A DNA stretch of 64,000 nt from Paulinella micropora. Taxonomy: Eukaryota; Cercozoa; Imbricatea; Euglyphida. Shown one piece after another: positions 1-39,233 of the stretch. A program made the translations under genes and the position numbers. The stretch is taken from contig BJOX01000085.1 in NCBI GenBank assembly GCA_009731375.1, positions 722,346-786,345 on the forward strand. Reading direction: 5' to 3'. The notes under the pieces are model-generated. The model ran no database searches and was not told the origin of the DNA. It saw nothing but the letters and a program-made list of their open reading frames with translations. Position 1 is the first letter of the stretch; each line of letters starts with the position of its first letter.

Positions 1-63
1 CACATTTGTTATATATTTCTGTCATGTATCTATCTCTGTCATGTAACTATCTCTGGCGTGTAG

Positions 64-28611
<28,548 letters not shown>

Positions 28612-28698
28612 AGCTTCCCACACACACATCGGGCCCACGCAACACACACACACACTCACTCACTCACTCACTCACCCGCACACAACGGGCCCACTCCA

Positions 28699-28739
<41 letters not shown>

Positions 28740-28775
28740 TCCCCTTTTTACCACAATCCGGACTTTTCGTCAACG

Positions 28776-28826
<51 letters not shown>

Positions 28827-29921
28827 TCAAATCAGTTCCTTTGACTCGGTTGAAGGCTTTTGCTTTTATTTGCTATTTTTTCTTTTTCTTTTATTATTAC
28901 CGTTATTGTTATTTTTTCTTCATCTGTACAGCGCCCACATAGAGCAATTACACCAAAACACATTATACACTACATACACAACTATTAAGACAGCAAGACA
29001 GACTTTATTTCAGTTTAGCTTTATAAGAGATAGTCTAGTTTTTTTCTTCTTCTTCTTCAAGGCAATTGCATATTAATACCGTCAGTATTTATTTTTCATA
29101 ATATAGGATGTGGGGAGTTCTGTGAATAGCAATGTACGTCTCCGATGATCAAATTTTTCGACTTTTTTGGCAAATTTTCTTTGAGCAACTCAGCATGCTC
29201 ATTATAGAGGCCTTTACCGACTCCTTTCAGAGTCCACCTGTCCTGTTTCACACAGCTACCAAAAGGGAGGGAAGGCAAATTCAATAAAAGAGAATTCTGA
29301 CTACAGTACGTCGCAAAACTAAGATAAGCGTAACGTAATTTTCAAATAAGCTGGAGGGAAAAATATTAATATAATGACTGTACTCCAGTCACCGACTACT
29401 TATCTAGAAATTTCTACAAAGACTGATTAAGTTAATACTGCCACAGAGTGGCAAAGTATAGTGTCCGCTGTATCACTGAATAATTAAGTGGAAATTGTAC
29501 TGTCCGTCCTTATGACAAATCAAACTACCCTAGTAACGGTAACTCCGGGTAACGTCGGAAATGAAAAAGGAATAACGACGTGTCCCTAATAACGGCCCAC
29601 CCGGTAAATAACTTGATGGCAACTTGAATACTTCAATACAGTTCTGGTCTGTCGGTTATCCTTGGTCTGGAGATTACGGAGTCCCTACTTTAGGCCCGGT
29701 TTTCCTCAGCCACCGGCGGTCTTCATATCCGGTTAGTACAGTTATCGGTTATTAAATATCGCACCCGGTACTACTGGGCCGTGCTATCGTATTAACTATT
29801 AATAACAATCTGGAGTCGCTACTATCATAAAATTACATGACATGGTATGGATATTTGCCTCGGTTTCTCGGAAATTTTCTGACAGAAACTGAGAGATGTC
29901 GAGAGAAATCAGTGGCGGGGG
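28612..29921. other. Intergenic region between gene 1 and the retrotransposon
   Basis: To about 28825 there are (CA)n, (CT)n and (GA)n microsatellites. From 28850 the sequence is AT-rich and mostly non-repetitive; I see no exon, RNA gene or splice-bounded frame. Confidence 0.6.
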
Positions 29922-30158
29922 TGTAGGCATCACCCCCCGGATAGCCGGTAAAAAGTACCTTTTCCTGGTGACAGGTGCACCAGCTTGTTTTTCAGTATTA
30001 TTTGTCCGGATTGGACCTGATGCCATTTTATTCCTGGTCTGTTGCCGTTTTCCTTTTTGGCTTCACTGAGCTAATACAACGAGACATCATTCTCATTCTT
30101 GAGGACTGTGTTTGGTTGTATTACCGACTTTTTACGAGCTATCGTTGGGGGCATTACA
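29922..30158 (+). repeat. 5' LTR
   Basis: 237 bp, TGTAGGCATC... to ...GGGGCATTACA, repeated at 40282-40518 with one difference seen by eye. The short length is typical of compact LTRs. Confidence 0.93.
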
Positions 30159-30160
30159 TT

Positions 30161-30178
30161 TGGAGTCCACATCACTAG
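30161..30178 (+). promoter_or_regulatory. Primer binding site
   Basis: TGGAGTCCACATCACTAG starts 2 bp after the LTR. TGG at this position would pair with the CCA end of a tRNA; I cannot identify which tRNA. Confidence 0.7.
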
Positions 30179-30944
30179 GGTGATTTCTTTCTGCTTTGCC
30201 ACACAGGCAACAGAGTGAATTTTCACTGACCTGTCTCACACGGGGACGTCAGACGAAAACAAATACTCCAACACAGCTCCCTCATAACTCTTTCACAAAA
30301 CAAATAATTTGATTGGTCTCAAGCAGGTGTCTCGTACCCTCTAGCCCAATCAGTATCTGTGTGCTCACAAGGAGACATCAGATACAAACTCTCTGTCGTT
30401 CTTGCTGTTCTCACACAGAGACCAAGAAGAAGGAGGTGGACAGAAGAGTGAAGGAACACACACAAAACACAAACAAGCATAGGGACAGGAGCACAACACT
30501 CTACCCTTCTAGTTTGTGCATTTATCTGCATTATCTCACACATACGTCAGAGTATTTTTGCAAATCTCTGATCGTTTTCTAAAGGTAGGTCTGAGAACCT
30601 ATCCGACCGACTGTCGACTTCTCAAGGAGAGCTTTTCTAGCTTCTCTATTACTATCTGTGTGTAGGTCCAAGTGCCTCATACTAGATACAATATAGAAAA
30701 GAAGGAGGAGAAAGTAATCTGAGTAAGGAGAACAAGAAATCGGAGAAAGTCTCAAAGACTATTTTTCTCAAACAAAAACAAACATACAAACAGTGTTTCA
30801 TAGAGGACAGGGAATCTTATCCTACCCTCTCTATTAGTTTCTCTCTTCACTAGTCAATCGACTGAAGGAGGAACAGAACACAAACGAACAAAAACCAAAC
30901 ATAGGAGCTGACACTGTCCTCCTGTTGATCACTACTACGACATC
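30179..30944 (+). other. Retrotransposon leader (5' untranslated)
   Basis: About 770 bp between the PBS and the gag ATG without a long frame. It presumably carries packaging signals, but nothing specific is recognisable. Confidence 0.6.
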
Positions 30945-33641
30945 ATGTCGACAGAGACCGCCGAAGTGAGTGAATTCTCGGAGGCAGATCAAAGAAGAGA
31001 AGAAGAAGAAGCAGGAGGAGGAGGAGGAAGAGGATTGAATGAAGGAGGAGGAGGAGGATTGAATGAAGGAGGAGGAGGAGATGAAGGAGTAGGAGGAGGA
31101 GTAGAAGAGGGCTGGGATGATGAAGGAAGATATGGAGGAGACGAAGATGAAGGAGGATTTGAACAAGAAGAGACGGGAGGAGGAGGAGCATATGGTAATC
31201 CCTTACCACCTGCCTACACGGGAGGAGGAGGACGAAAAATGATCGACTTGATTCATAGTGATGGAGAGGAGATCACAGTGGAGGAACAACAGTGGGTGCA
31301 AGACCACTATGACCTCACTAAAAAAGAGTTTGATAACAAGATGGGGGTAGAGAAGGATACCTATGTGTGGATCCCTCAGGATCAAAGAAGAGAGAAAAGT
31401 CGTGCTAAAAAGGATGTCTATATCCTATTATCAAACACAGCACAGCTCCTCGGCAAACTGGTCTCTGATCCAGAAGAGAGAAAGAAGATACAGCATATCA
31501 AGTTTGGGGACACACACACCCACCTTGAATTACTCGATGCTATCTTTGGGGTGTACACTCAAACCCTGATTTGGGAACGTACATACGGCCCACGATGTGA
31601 GGGTTACCTCCAGTACACAAACCCAAGAGCAACGGCCAGATTCCTCGCGACTGGTCAGGAGGCAGTCGATGTAACAAAAATGAAGACCAATCTGGGTTCG
31701 AAAAACTCGAGTGGCATATTTCATTTTTTTACAATGGAAATAAAGGCCTTGGAGGAGGGGAAGGCAGAGATGGAAAAAAGCATTAAGGCAGCAGGAGAAA
31801 CTCATCCTGTGATTGATGAGTTAGAGAAGACCGACAGAGTTCTGACCAAGATCAGACTGTTGATGGGTGCGTTACTGCACAAGGAGGCATGGAAGAGATG
31901 GATTCCTACCAAGGATCACTCTGTCCTTAAATCACTTAGTAACGCACCACCGGTCGCCAACAAAGCAGGTGTTGACCAATATGTGGAGAAATATAATTTT
32001 CTCAGATCTGCTTCTGAATTGGTGGCCTTTATCACTCATGCTCAAAAGCTGGTGATATCTGAGAAGAAGAAGGCGAAAGAGAATGAGGAGTTCGAGAAGA
32101 CGATGAGACTGGAAAGAATGAAAGCAAAAGTGAGTGGTGCAAAGACACACCCTCCGACATATTTGACCCCACCAGCTCCTGCCCCACCAGCCCCTGCACC
32201 CTCGGGCTCAACTACGGTGGTGGTCACAAACACGGAGAAGAAGGACAGACAGAACATCATAAATGCCTTCAAGGGGAAGAAAGGAGGAGTGGCAAGTCTC
32301 ATGCTATATGCCAAGACGAGCTCAGACAAAGACTCTGATGCTTCGCTTTTGAGCAAGCTCAAAGAGATCAATGCCTGCATGAAGGCTTTTCCTTGCGACG
32401 AAACGCAGGAATACGAGGCCCTTGTTACTGTTTTTGACCAATCTCTAGTCTCGGAGGGATTTGATCTGACACAGTACAAGTTTTTGAGAAAGAAGGAGGA
32501 GATTAAGAGAAACAATGCAACAGGCCTAGACGCTCAGTGTGAACTGGCGGTGGCCACACTCATTTCATATTTTCAATCTCATGGATACCAGCATCTCTGC
32601 ACTGGTACTCTCATAGGATTTGAAATCTTTGAGACAGTGGCGATGAGTTTGAGGAGTGCTGTTGGCTTGGCGGCGACCCTTACGGAGGTAGTTTCCTCCT
32701 ATGGGCTATTCTATGGCCGCAAGTCGATCATCCTCTATTTCTTTTCGGCGTTACACACAGTTAACCCGAGTAAGCTTACTCAGCTCATACAACAATGCTC
32801 GACGTTTAGCTCAGTGAAGTCCAAGAACTTCCTCGAGACACACGTGTTCGAAAATACGGTTCAAAGCGTTGCTCCGTCAGCACTGTTTCAAGAAGTGATG
32901 AGTGCATGCTCAAACATGGACTCGCTCACGGAGGCACATACGGCACAGGCAGGCGGTGTACCTGTTGGCGCACAAGCCACGTACACAAACAGAGTTGCCG
33001 GTTGGAAGAGACAGAGAGAGCCAGACCTGAAGACCGCATGTTGGAGGTGGTTCGCGGGCTTGCAGTGTAAGGCACAGATGGAGAACAGAGACTGCTCTTT
33101 CAATCATGATAGGCAGAACCCAACAGCAAGGGCAAATTTTCTGAGCAGGACGGAAGGCAAGGAACCGGGCCTTTTCAATATGCTTCAGATTGCCGCTGTG
33201 AACGAAGGTTGGTATGCCAATATGTGTGATGATGAGGAGTTACGAGAGGCAATCATTACCTACATGAAGAGGATGAAGGAGAAGAAGGAGGAAAGGGAGA
33301 GACAAAAGAACTTAAAGGCCTCTCAAAGAGGACGAGAAGGAGGAGCAGGAGCAGGAGGAGGAGGAGGAGGAGGAGGAGGAGGACGAGGACGAGGAACATG
33401 GAGAGGAGCCTCGAGGTGGCAGGGAACCCCTCAGAGAGGAAGAGGAGGAGGTCGGGGATATACCCCTTATGGAGGGAGAGCTGTTCGAGCTCCAGCCCCC
33501 CCACCCAGAGGAGGAGGAGGCTCGTGGGCAAGCTCCAACCCAAATTTCGGTCGAGCTCAGGCCTACAACACTGCCTCGGAGACCGATACGTCATCCTACC
33601 CGGACACTACTCAAGGTAATCGTTTCGAGGTGGTGGAATGA
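30945..33641 (+). CDS. Gag-like protein with a CCCH zinc finger
   Basis: 898 aa from ATG at 30945 (context catcATGtcg). The N-terminus is a Gly/Glu-rich acidic region (to about residue 85). The middle is helical and globular without a named match. Around residues 385-425 is a Pro/Ala-rich hinge. At about residues 699-721 the spacing C-x8-C-x8-C-x3-H (CWRWFAGLQC ... CSFNH) is a CCCH-type finger in place of the usual retroviral CCHC knuckle. The C-terminus is Gly/Arg-rich (RGRGTWRGASRW, RGRGGGRGY), fitting RNA binding. The frame closes at TGA 33639-33641 but the same frame continues open into pol. Confidence 0.85.
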   Translation: MSTETAEVSEFSEADQRREEEEAGGGGGRGLNEGGGGGLNEGGGGDEGVGGGVEEGWDDEGRYGGDEDEGGFEQEETGGGGAYGNPLPPAYTGGGGRKMIDLIHSDGEEITVEEQQWVQDHYDLTKKEFDNKMGVEKDTYVWIPQDQRREKSRAKKDVYILLSNTAQLLGKLVSDPEERKKIQHIKFGDTHTHLELLDAIFGVYTQTLIWERTYGPRCEGYLQYTNPRATARFLATGQEAVDVTKMKTNLGSKNSSGIFHFFTMEIKALEEGKAEMEKSIKAAGETHPVIDELEKTDRVLTKIRLLMGALLHKEAWKRWIPTKDHSVLKSLSNAPPVANKAGVDQYVEKYNFLRSASELVAFITHAQKLVISEKKKAKENEEFEKTMRLERMKAKVSGAKTHPPTYLTPPAPAPPAPAPSGSTTVVVTNTEKKDRQNIINAFKGKKGGVASLMLYAKTSSDKDSDASLLSKLKEINACMKAFPCDETQEYEALVTVFDQSLVSEGFDLTQYKFLRKKEEIKRNNATGLDAQCELAVATLISYFQSHGYQHLCTGTLIGFEIFETVAMSLRSAVGLAATLTEVVSSYGLFYGRKSIILYFFSALHTVNPSKLTQLIQQCSTFSSVKSKNFLETHVFENTVQSVAPSALFQEVMSACSNMDSLTEAHTAQAGGVPVGAQATYTNRVAGWKRQREPDLKTACWRWFAGLQCKAQMENRDCSFNHDRQNPTARANFLSRTEGKEPGLFNMLQIAAVNEGWYANMCDDEELREAIITYMKRMKEKKEERERQKNLKASQRGREGGAGAGGGGGGGGGGRGRGTWRGASRWQGTPQRGRGGGRGYTPYGGRAVRAPAPPPRGGGGSWASSNPNFGRAQAYNTASETDTSSYPDTTQGNRFEVVE

Positions 33642-36600
33642 CTGGAGGGGGAAGAAGAGAGGAAGGAGAAGACTGTGAAGTTTAACCCTAAAGTCACAGT
33701 GCTTTCTAATGCTGTTGTGCAGACTGGGCCAACGCTTCCTCTATGTGAAAACAAAGATGTGGGTACACAGAGACTGCAGCCCCAAGGTAGTCTCATACCC
33801 GTTCATACAGCACGGTTACCAATGATAACTGATGCAAATAGGAAGGCGAGACTTGCGATGGAGGCGAGGAGGCCAATGGCAGACGTATCGCCTCGGCCAA
33901 GCAAACAACCACGAACAGACTCAATGTCTACGGTCGCGGCGGGTGGCGAGCAAAAAGACAATGTGTGTACTCAAGTACCACAAGACAATGTCGCTCAAAT
34001 AGTAAACGCACCAGTACCGCAGAATAATAAAAATGTTAATGAGGTGAAGCAGGAGGAGAAGAAGGAGGAGTTGAAAAACTTAGAGACAAGACTCCAAAAT
34101 TTGGAACGTAAAGTTCTTGTTCTCGCAGCCAATATACACAGGCCCGATGCTCTGTGTTATACGGAACTTTATTGTGAAACATTGAAGACAATATTAAAAG
34201 TTGGTAATGATACGATGGCGAATATTAATATTGTCGGCAGGAAGTTTTTTAATCGATACCGGGACTGGGTGGACGGAAATATGAAAAAGTCAACGGGCAC
34301 TCTCAAAGGAGTGAGCAGCCGGACGGATATCACGGGAATCATCACACTGACCTTTAAATTGAAATCCGCACGAGTATACCGTATGGACCTCTATGTCGTC
34401 CCCGGTTACCACGGGTCAATATTACTATCGTATGACCAATTGGCTACGATGGGGGCTGTGATTGATTGCGCCGCACGGCGAGTGATATATGGAGTAAAAA
34501 GAGGAGAAGAGAACGATATTGATCCCTTCAACGCTACTGACTCTTATGAGGCTTATGAGCTGAGTCTAGCGACGGATCACAAAAAGATGGCCATCGCACA
34601 TGAGGCACTTGAGGTGTACGTTCACCCCCATGTCGTAAGACCGGATGAACTGTCCTGGACCGACAATTGGGAATCCCAAGTGTGCACTGTCACAGTTCCG
34701 ACATGCCATTGGGACAAAAAGTCTATTGATGACTTAATCGAGAAGCGAAAGGAGGAGATTATATGTGTCGCACAAAGAAGCCCGTCGTTGGCGAGATTCG
34801 CGGAAGGAGTAGGAACAGATGTCCATATTACTAACGGATACTGTTTCCATGCGAAAGTAGGAGAAGAAAAAAGGGAGGCGTTTGTACCAAGGAGAACGGG
34901 GCGAATCCCGGATACTCCACCAGAAACTATTAAAAGTTTTATTACTGATTTCTGGGGTGACGAGCCCACGTGGCCGCGTTCACTGTCTGAAGTGAAGAAA
35001 TGCTTACGGACTTTATTCGAAAATAATAAGCCGTATACTATTATCCTGCCATATAATGAGAAGGCGATATGGGCGCAGGAAATAAGGGACCGGCTTATTG
35101 ATCATCCTATACCGGTACCCTCTCGCAAGCAACAGCTAGTGGTGGCTTGTCGTATGGGAACTCGTGAGCAGAGCAGTGCATACAAGCGGAAGCTCAGAGA
35201 CCTCGACAAGTTGAAATTGATACCGCAAGCATTCACATGCTTTGATGGTTTTTACACCCGTAAAGCTCCTTTGCAATACGCGAGACTCATTGACATGCTG
35301 GTGGAGCTCGGTAAAGATGATGAGCCGGACACGGTCACGTATGAAAAGACGGGCCTAGATGATGTCTCGGAAGAGGACTTAGGCTTGGAGGAGGACAGAG
35401 AACCCCTCAAGCAGCATAAGCAGATGTCTGATGAAGATTTTCAAGAGGCGGCGCGGAAAATATTGGAAGAAGGAGTAGGCACGGAGAAGGAGAAGGAGCT
35501 TTTAAAAGCCAAATTAGAGGCGAACAAGGAAATTTTTGACCCTCCACATGCAGGTGGTGTCAAGCCTGAAGATTTCACTGCGGTTATTTACAAAATACCG
35601 GGTGCGGAGCCGTCACCGGCACCACGAAGGGCGAATTTGAGTATACATGAGGCGAAGATAGCGGAGGAGCTAGCAAGACAGCTGCTCAATGAGGACTTTA
35701 TTGAGAGATCAACATCTTCAATAGTCTCACAACCGAGAATAGTGCCGAAGCCAGGAGGAGAATGGCGCCTGACAGTTAACTATGCTCGTGTTAACAAGGT
35801 GCTGGAGGAAGAGAGAAATCCTCTCCCGACATTAGAAGAAGGAAGGAGAGTACTGCGGAATGCAAAATTCTATTCGGTCATTGACCTTAAGAATGGCTTC
35901 TGGCAGATACCACTGGAGGAAAAGTCCAGATGGCTGACGGCGTTTGTGGTGGGTATGGAAATATACCAATGGAAAGTGCTTCCGATGGGCCTCAAGCAAG
36001 CCCCAGGACTTTTCCAGAAGGCGATGCAGAAGATGTTGAGCAGTCAGTACGATGATTTGTCTGACGGTGGCTTTATGAGAAGGCGGGGACAGAAGGCGGG
36101 AGAATATGCATTTTGCTATATCGATGACATTATCGTATACTCTAACACAATGGAGGAGCATATCGATCATTTGTCCGATATATTCAGGCGCATCGGAGCT
36201 TTTGGCCTGAAGTGCAATCTAAAGAAGTGTCAACTTGCCAAGACGAGTGTGACATACTTAGGGTACGAGATCTCCCATAATCGAGTCTCGATATCCAAAG
36301 AGAAGAGGGAGGAGATTATGAATCGACCGATACCGAAGAACCGCACTGAATTGCACTCATTCCTTGCGATGGCGCAATACTATAGCCAGTTTATACCCGA
36401 TTGGGGTGCAACACGGGCTAAAGTGGAGAAAATGATAGATTTTGGAGACTTTGAGAAGTGGGACGAAGAGGCTTTGCAAGCGTTTCATGCGCTCAAAGAT
36501 CTCATTTACAAAGACCCGAAAGACGGAGGACTGGTGTTAACGATGCCCGACTTTACGAAACAATTCGTAGTCGATACAGACGCATCTAAGTTTGCGATTG

Positions 36601-39233
36601 GGGCTGTATTACAACAAGAGGATGAGGAGAAGAAATTACGCCCAATCATGTTTATTAGTAGGAAGTTGTGTGCGGCGGAGAGAAACTATTGCACAAGGCA
36701 AAGAGAGGCGTTGGCGGTAGTATGGGCCCTCAAGAGGCTCAGAGAGTATTTGTGGGGAGGACCTCAATTTACTGTCAGAACTGATCATCATAACCTGTTA
36801 TGGTTGATGAATCATGAACAGACGGGACGGCTGGCGCGGTGGCAAGCGTTCTTGTCTTGTTTCGATTTTACAATGGTCCATCTACCGGGAAAGCGAAATG
36901 TGGTCGCTGATAGCCTCTCTAGGCTAGAGTTTAACTCAGAAGTATCGGCGTTGGTGTCCACGGTGGAGATGGAAGACTTGTCCACTGACAAGGTGTATGA
37001 GGTCAGCCACATTGAGGCGATGGAGATGGCGAGTGGAGTCCGATATGACCGCACAGGTCTACGGTACAGTCCACAAGGCCCGGATCACGGGATATGTTGT
37101 GAGCTACATACCCAGGAGGACGCTGAGTGGTCCTATGAGGTATATGAGAATGCGAAGGCGAACATAAGAGAGGAAGAGGAGACGCAGGAAGTTTATGCGG
37201 AGCCTCCTCAAGAGCGGAGAAGTGACCTAGACGATGACCCGGAAAGAATCGGGGTACGGCTAGAAGATGGTACTATCCATATAGCCTCGCCTACCGCATG
37301 GAGGCAACAACAGGCTCAAGATCCGGAGTTTAAAGAACTGATACAGTTATATCAGAACCCGGATGAGCTACGGATGACGAAAGCGATCAAAGATCAGATG
37401 AAGGAGATGGGATGGAGAGATGGTCTACTGTGGTACAAGGGCCTTCACGGTCGCTATGCGTCACAGCCGGACAAATGGACCCTTTGGGTACCGGAGAGTC
37501 TGAGACGATTTATATTTGTCGCAGCCCACAATTGCCCACTTTTGGCGCATCCGGGTCGACAACGAACTCATATGTTCGTAGCGAGGCGATTCTGGTGGAA
37601 GAAGATGAAGGAGGAGATAGATCAGGCGGTGGATGCATGCATCCCGTGCAAGATAAACAAAACACCACTGAAGGCAAATTTCGGCCTGATTGGCGAATTT
37701 CCTCTTCATGCGGGGATGTTTGAGTTTATACACATTGATCATGTGGGACCTTTCCCAGAATCGAAGGATGGTTACAAATACCTCCTTACGGCTATTGACA
37801 GAGCCACCAACTATGTGTGGATCATCCCTGTCAAAGACGTTACCGGCAAGACGACGGCCGAGGCGCTGATCGATAGGATCATCTCACAGATCGGAGTACC
37901 AAGAAAGATATGTTCTGATCGAGGCTCGGACTTTAATAACGAGGTCATCGACAAACTATCTAAGTATTACGGGATGAAATGGCAATATGTTACTGCCTAT
38001 AACCCGCGAGCAAATGGGAAAATCGAGCGGGTACACAGACCCCTCAAAGCCTCGCTAAAGATGTATTGCACGAAGAAGGAGAATCAAAGAGCATGGGTCG
38101 AGGCAGCACCATCATTTGCGTTTGCAATGAACTGTCTACCCTCTACGGCGTTAGGAGGCTCGAAGAGCTCAATCTCGCCATATCAGTTAGTATATGGGCG
38201 TGAGCCTGATATCCCGACTTCGCTCCTTCACCCAAAAGACACTTGGGCGGATGCGGATGAGTTGTTTGGGATGAGACTTAGAGTGAAGATGGAGGCGGAA
38301 CAAATAGTCAGGGCGCATAGAGAGGCGGAGCGCCGAAAGACTGATGCTGAAGGGGTGCGACAAGCGCACTTGGATCAGATCAAGTTCCAGGTCGGGGATA
38401 TTGTACTATTGTACCATCCTCAAGTCCCGAAGGGAGTCAGCTCTAAGCTGTTCACTCACTGGAAAGGACCTTATCAGATTATGGAACAGACGGGACCTCT
38501 GAATTACAAGATCAGGGGTAGAGGGAAGGTGCAAATTGTGAATGTAAGAAGGCTGATTAAGTATGATCCCTTCTTACTGGAAGATGAATCCGTTGAGGAG
38601 GCGTTAAAACGGATGAAGGATGATTTCAAAGAGGTGCCGCCCATCCACAAGGAGGCTGGCATAGACCAAGACGATGCTTATCGGGCACCGATAGCTGAGA
38701 AGGAGGAGAGTGAGGTGGACAGCAAGGAGAAGACTGACCGCATAAGCGCGGTGGGGACTCAGTCCAAGTCTCCGCGAGAGCATAGCGGAAAGAAGGAGAA
38801 GATCACAGAGGCGCAGCTAAGGAGAGCGCGGAATGATCTTATCAACGACCAACCGAGGAAGGCGATGAGGTCGATGAGATCAAAGGACGTCCACCAGGAG
38901 GAGGAGGGGACGGACACTGACCCAAACGCGGGCAACGTTGAGATTGTCCATGAGCGATGGAAGGAAGGCGATGCGATAGCAACCATCGCATGGGTGAAAA
39001 ATGTTTTCTATCTGATGAGACCAGCGGAACAACATGTCGCTGATGACACTCTCTCAGACTTATACTTGATGCGGGTCGTGGCTGTCACACGGACACCCAA
39101 AATATCATCAGCCGCAAAGATAGTACAAGCGATACTCCAGTTCTGGAGAAGTATGGACCCGGTTGAGGTTCCAAAGGCAAGACATTATCTGCCAGTATAT
39201 AAAGACGCAAAAAAGTCTCGAGACATGGGATGA
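33642..39233 (+). CDS. Pol polyprotein: protease, reverse transcriptase, RNase H, integrase
   Basis: An open frame in phase with gag, starting right after its TGA. No ATG lies at its head (the first GTG is at 33675), so translation most likely comes by reading through the TGA. Counting residues from 33675: a retropepsin-like region around 170-280, with D179-T-M where DS/TG-A is usual and a C-terminal hydrophobic motif (GSILLSYDQL); RT about 690-850 with catalytic YIDD at 815-818; RNase H with VVDTDASKFAIGAVL near 965; integrase zinc motif (H...H...CIPC) near 1275-1325; catalytic core D1355, D1415, E1451 with exact D-x35-E spacing; and a GPY/F-like module (HWKGPYQI) near 1600. No chromodomain is seen. 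The frame closes at TGA 39231-39233. Confidence 0.93.
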   Translation: MEGEEERKEKTVKFNPKVTVLSNAVVQTGPTLPLCENKDVGTQRLQPQGSLIPVHTARLPMITDANRKARLAMEARRPMADVSPRPSKQPRTDSMSTVAAGGEQKDNVCTQVPQDNVAQIVNAPVPQNNKNVNEVKQEEKKEELKNLETRLQNLERKVLVLAANIHRPDALCYTELYCETLKTILKVGNDTMANINIVGRKFFNRYRDWVDGNMKKSTGTLKGVSSRTDITGIITLTFKLKSARVYRMDLYVVPGYHGSILLSYDQLATMGAVIDCAARRVIYGVKRGEENDIDPFNATDSYEAYELSLATDHKKMAIAHEALEVYVHPHVVRPDELSWTDNWESQVCTVTVPTCHWDKKSIDDLIEKRKEEIICVAQRSPSLARFAEGVGTDVHITNGYCFHAKVGEEKREAFVPRRTGRIPDTPPETIKSFITDFWGDEPTWPRSLSEVKKCLRTLFENNKPYTIILPYNEKAIWAQEIRDRLIDHPIPVPSRKQQLVVACRMGTREQSSAYKRKLRDLDKLKLIPQAFTCFDGFYTRKAPLQYARLIDMLVELGKDDEPDTVTYEKTGLDDVSEEDLGLEEDREPLKQHKQMSDEDFQEAARKILEEGVGTEKEKELLKAKLEANKEIFDPPHAGGVKPEDFTAVIYKIPGAEPSPAPRRANLSIHEAKIAEELARQLLNEDFIERSTSSIVSQPRIVPKPGGEWRLTVNYARVNKVLEEERNPLPTLEEGRRVLRNAKFYSVIDLKNGFWQIPLEEKSRWLTAFVVGMEIYQWKVLPMGLKQAPGLFQKAMQKMLSSQYDDLSDGGFMRRRGQKAGEYAFCYIDDIIVYSNTMEEHIDHLSDIFRRIGAFGLKCNLKKCQLAKTSVTYLGYEISHNRVSISKEKREEIMNRPIPKNRTELHSFLAMAQYYSQFIPDWGATRAKVEKMIDFGDFEKWDEEALQAFHALKDLIYKDPKDGGLVLTMPDFTKQFVVDTDASKFAIGAVLQQEDEEKKLRPIMFISRKLCAAERNYCTRQREALAVVWALKRLREYLWGGPQFTVRTDHHNLLWLMNHEQTGRLARWQAFLSCFDFTMVHLPGKRNVVADSLSRLEFNSEVSALVSTVEMEDLSTDKVYEVSHIEAMEMASGVRYDRTGLRYSPQGPDHGICCELHTQEDAEWSYEVYENAKANIREEEETQEVYAEPPQERRSDLDDDPERIGVRLEDGTIHIASPTAWRQQQAQDPEFKELIQLYQNPDELRMTKAIKDQMKEMGWRDGLLWYKGLHGRYASQPDKWTLWVPESLRRFIFVAAHNCPLLAHPGRQRTHMFVARRFWWKKMKEEIDQAVDACIPCKINKTPLKANFGLIGEFPLHAGMFEFIHIDHVGPFPESKDGYKYLLTAIDRATNYVWIIPVKDVTGKTTAEALIDRIISQIGVPRKICSDRGSDFNNEVIDKLSKYYGMKWQYVTAYNPRANGKIERVHRPLKASLKMYCTKKENQRAWVEAAPSFAFAMNCLPSTALGGSKSSISPYQLVYGREPDIPTSLLHPKDTWADADELFGMRLRVKMEAEQIVRAHREAERRKTDAEGVRQAHLDQIKFQVGDIVLLYHPQVPKGVSSKLFTHWKGPYQIMEQTGPLNYKIRGRGKVQIVNVRRLIKYDPFLLEDESVEEALKRMKDDFKEVPPIHKEAGIDQDDAYRAPIAEKEESEVDSKEKTDRISAVGTQSKSPREHSGKKEKITEAQLRRARNDLINDQPRKAMRSMRSKDVHQEEEGTDTDPNAGNVEIVHERWKEGDAIATIAWVKNVFYLMRPAEQHVADDTLSDLYLMRVVAVTRTPKISSAAKIVQAILQFWRSMDPVEVPKARHYLPVYKDAKKSRDMG

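Noticed and set aside
33675-33677. GTG as an independent start of pol
   Set aside because: A eukaryotic cytoplasmic start at GTG far downstream of a capped leader is unlikely; the in-frame TGA boundary makes readthrough from gag simpler.
38700-39230. Chromodomain at the integrase C-terminus
   Set aside because: The sequence after the GPY/F-like module lacks the aromatic chromodomain pattern; it is charged and unrecognised.
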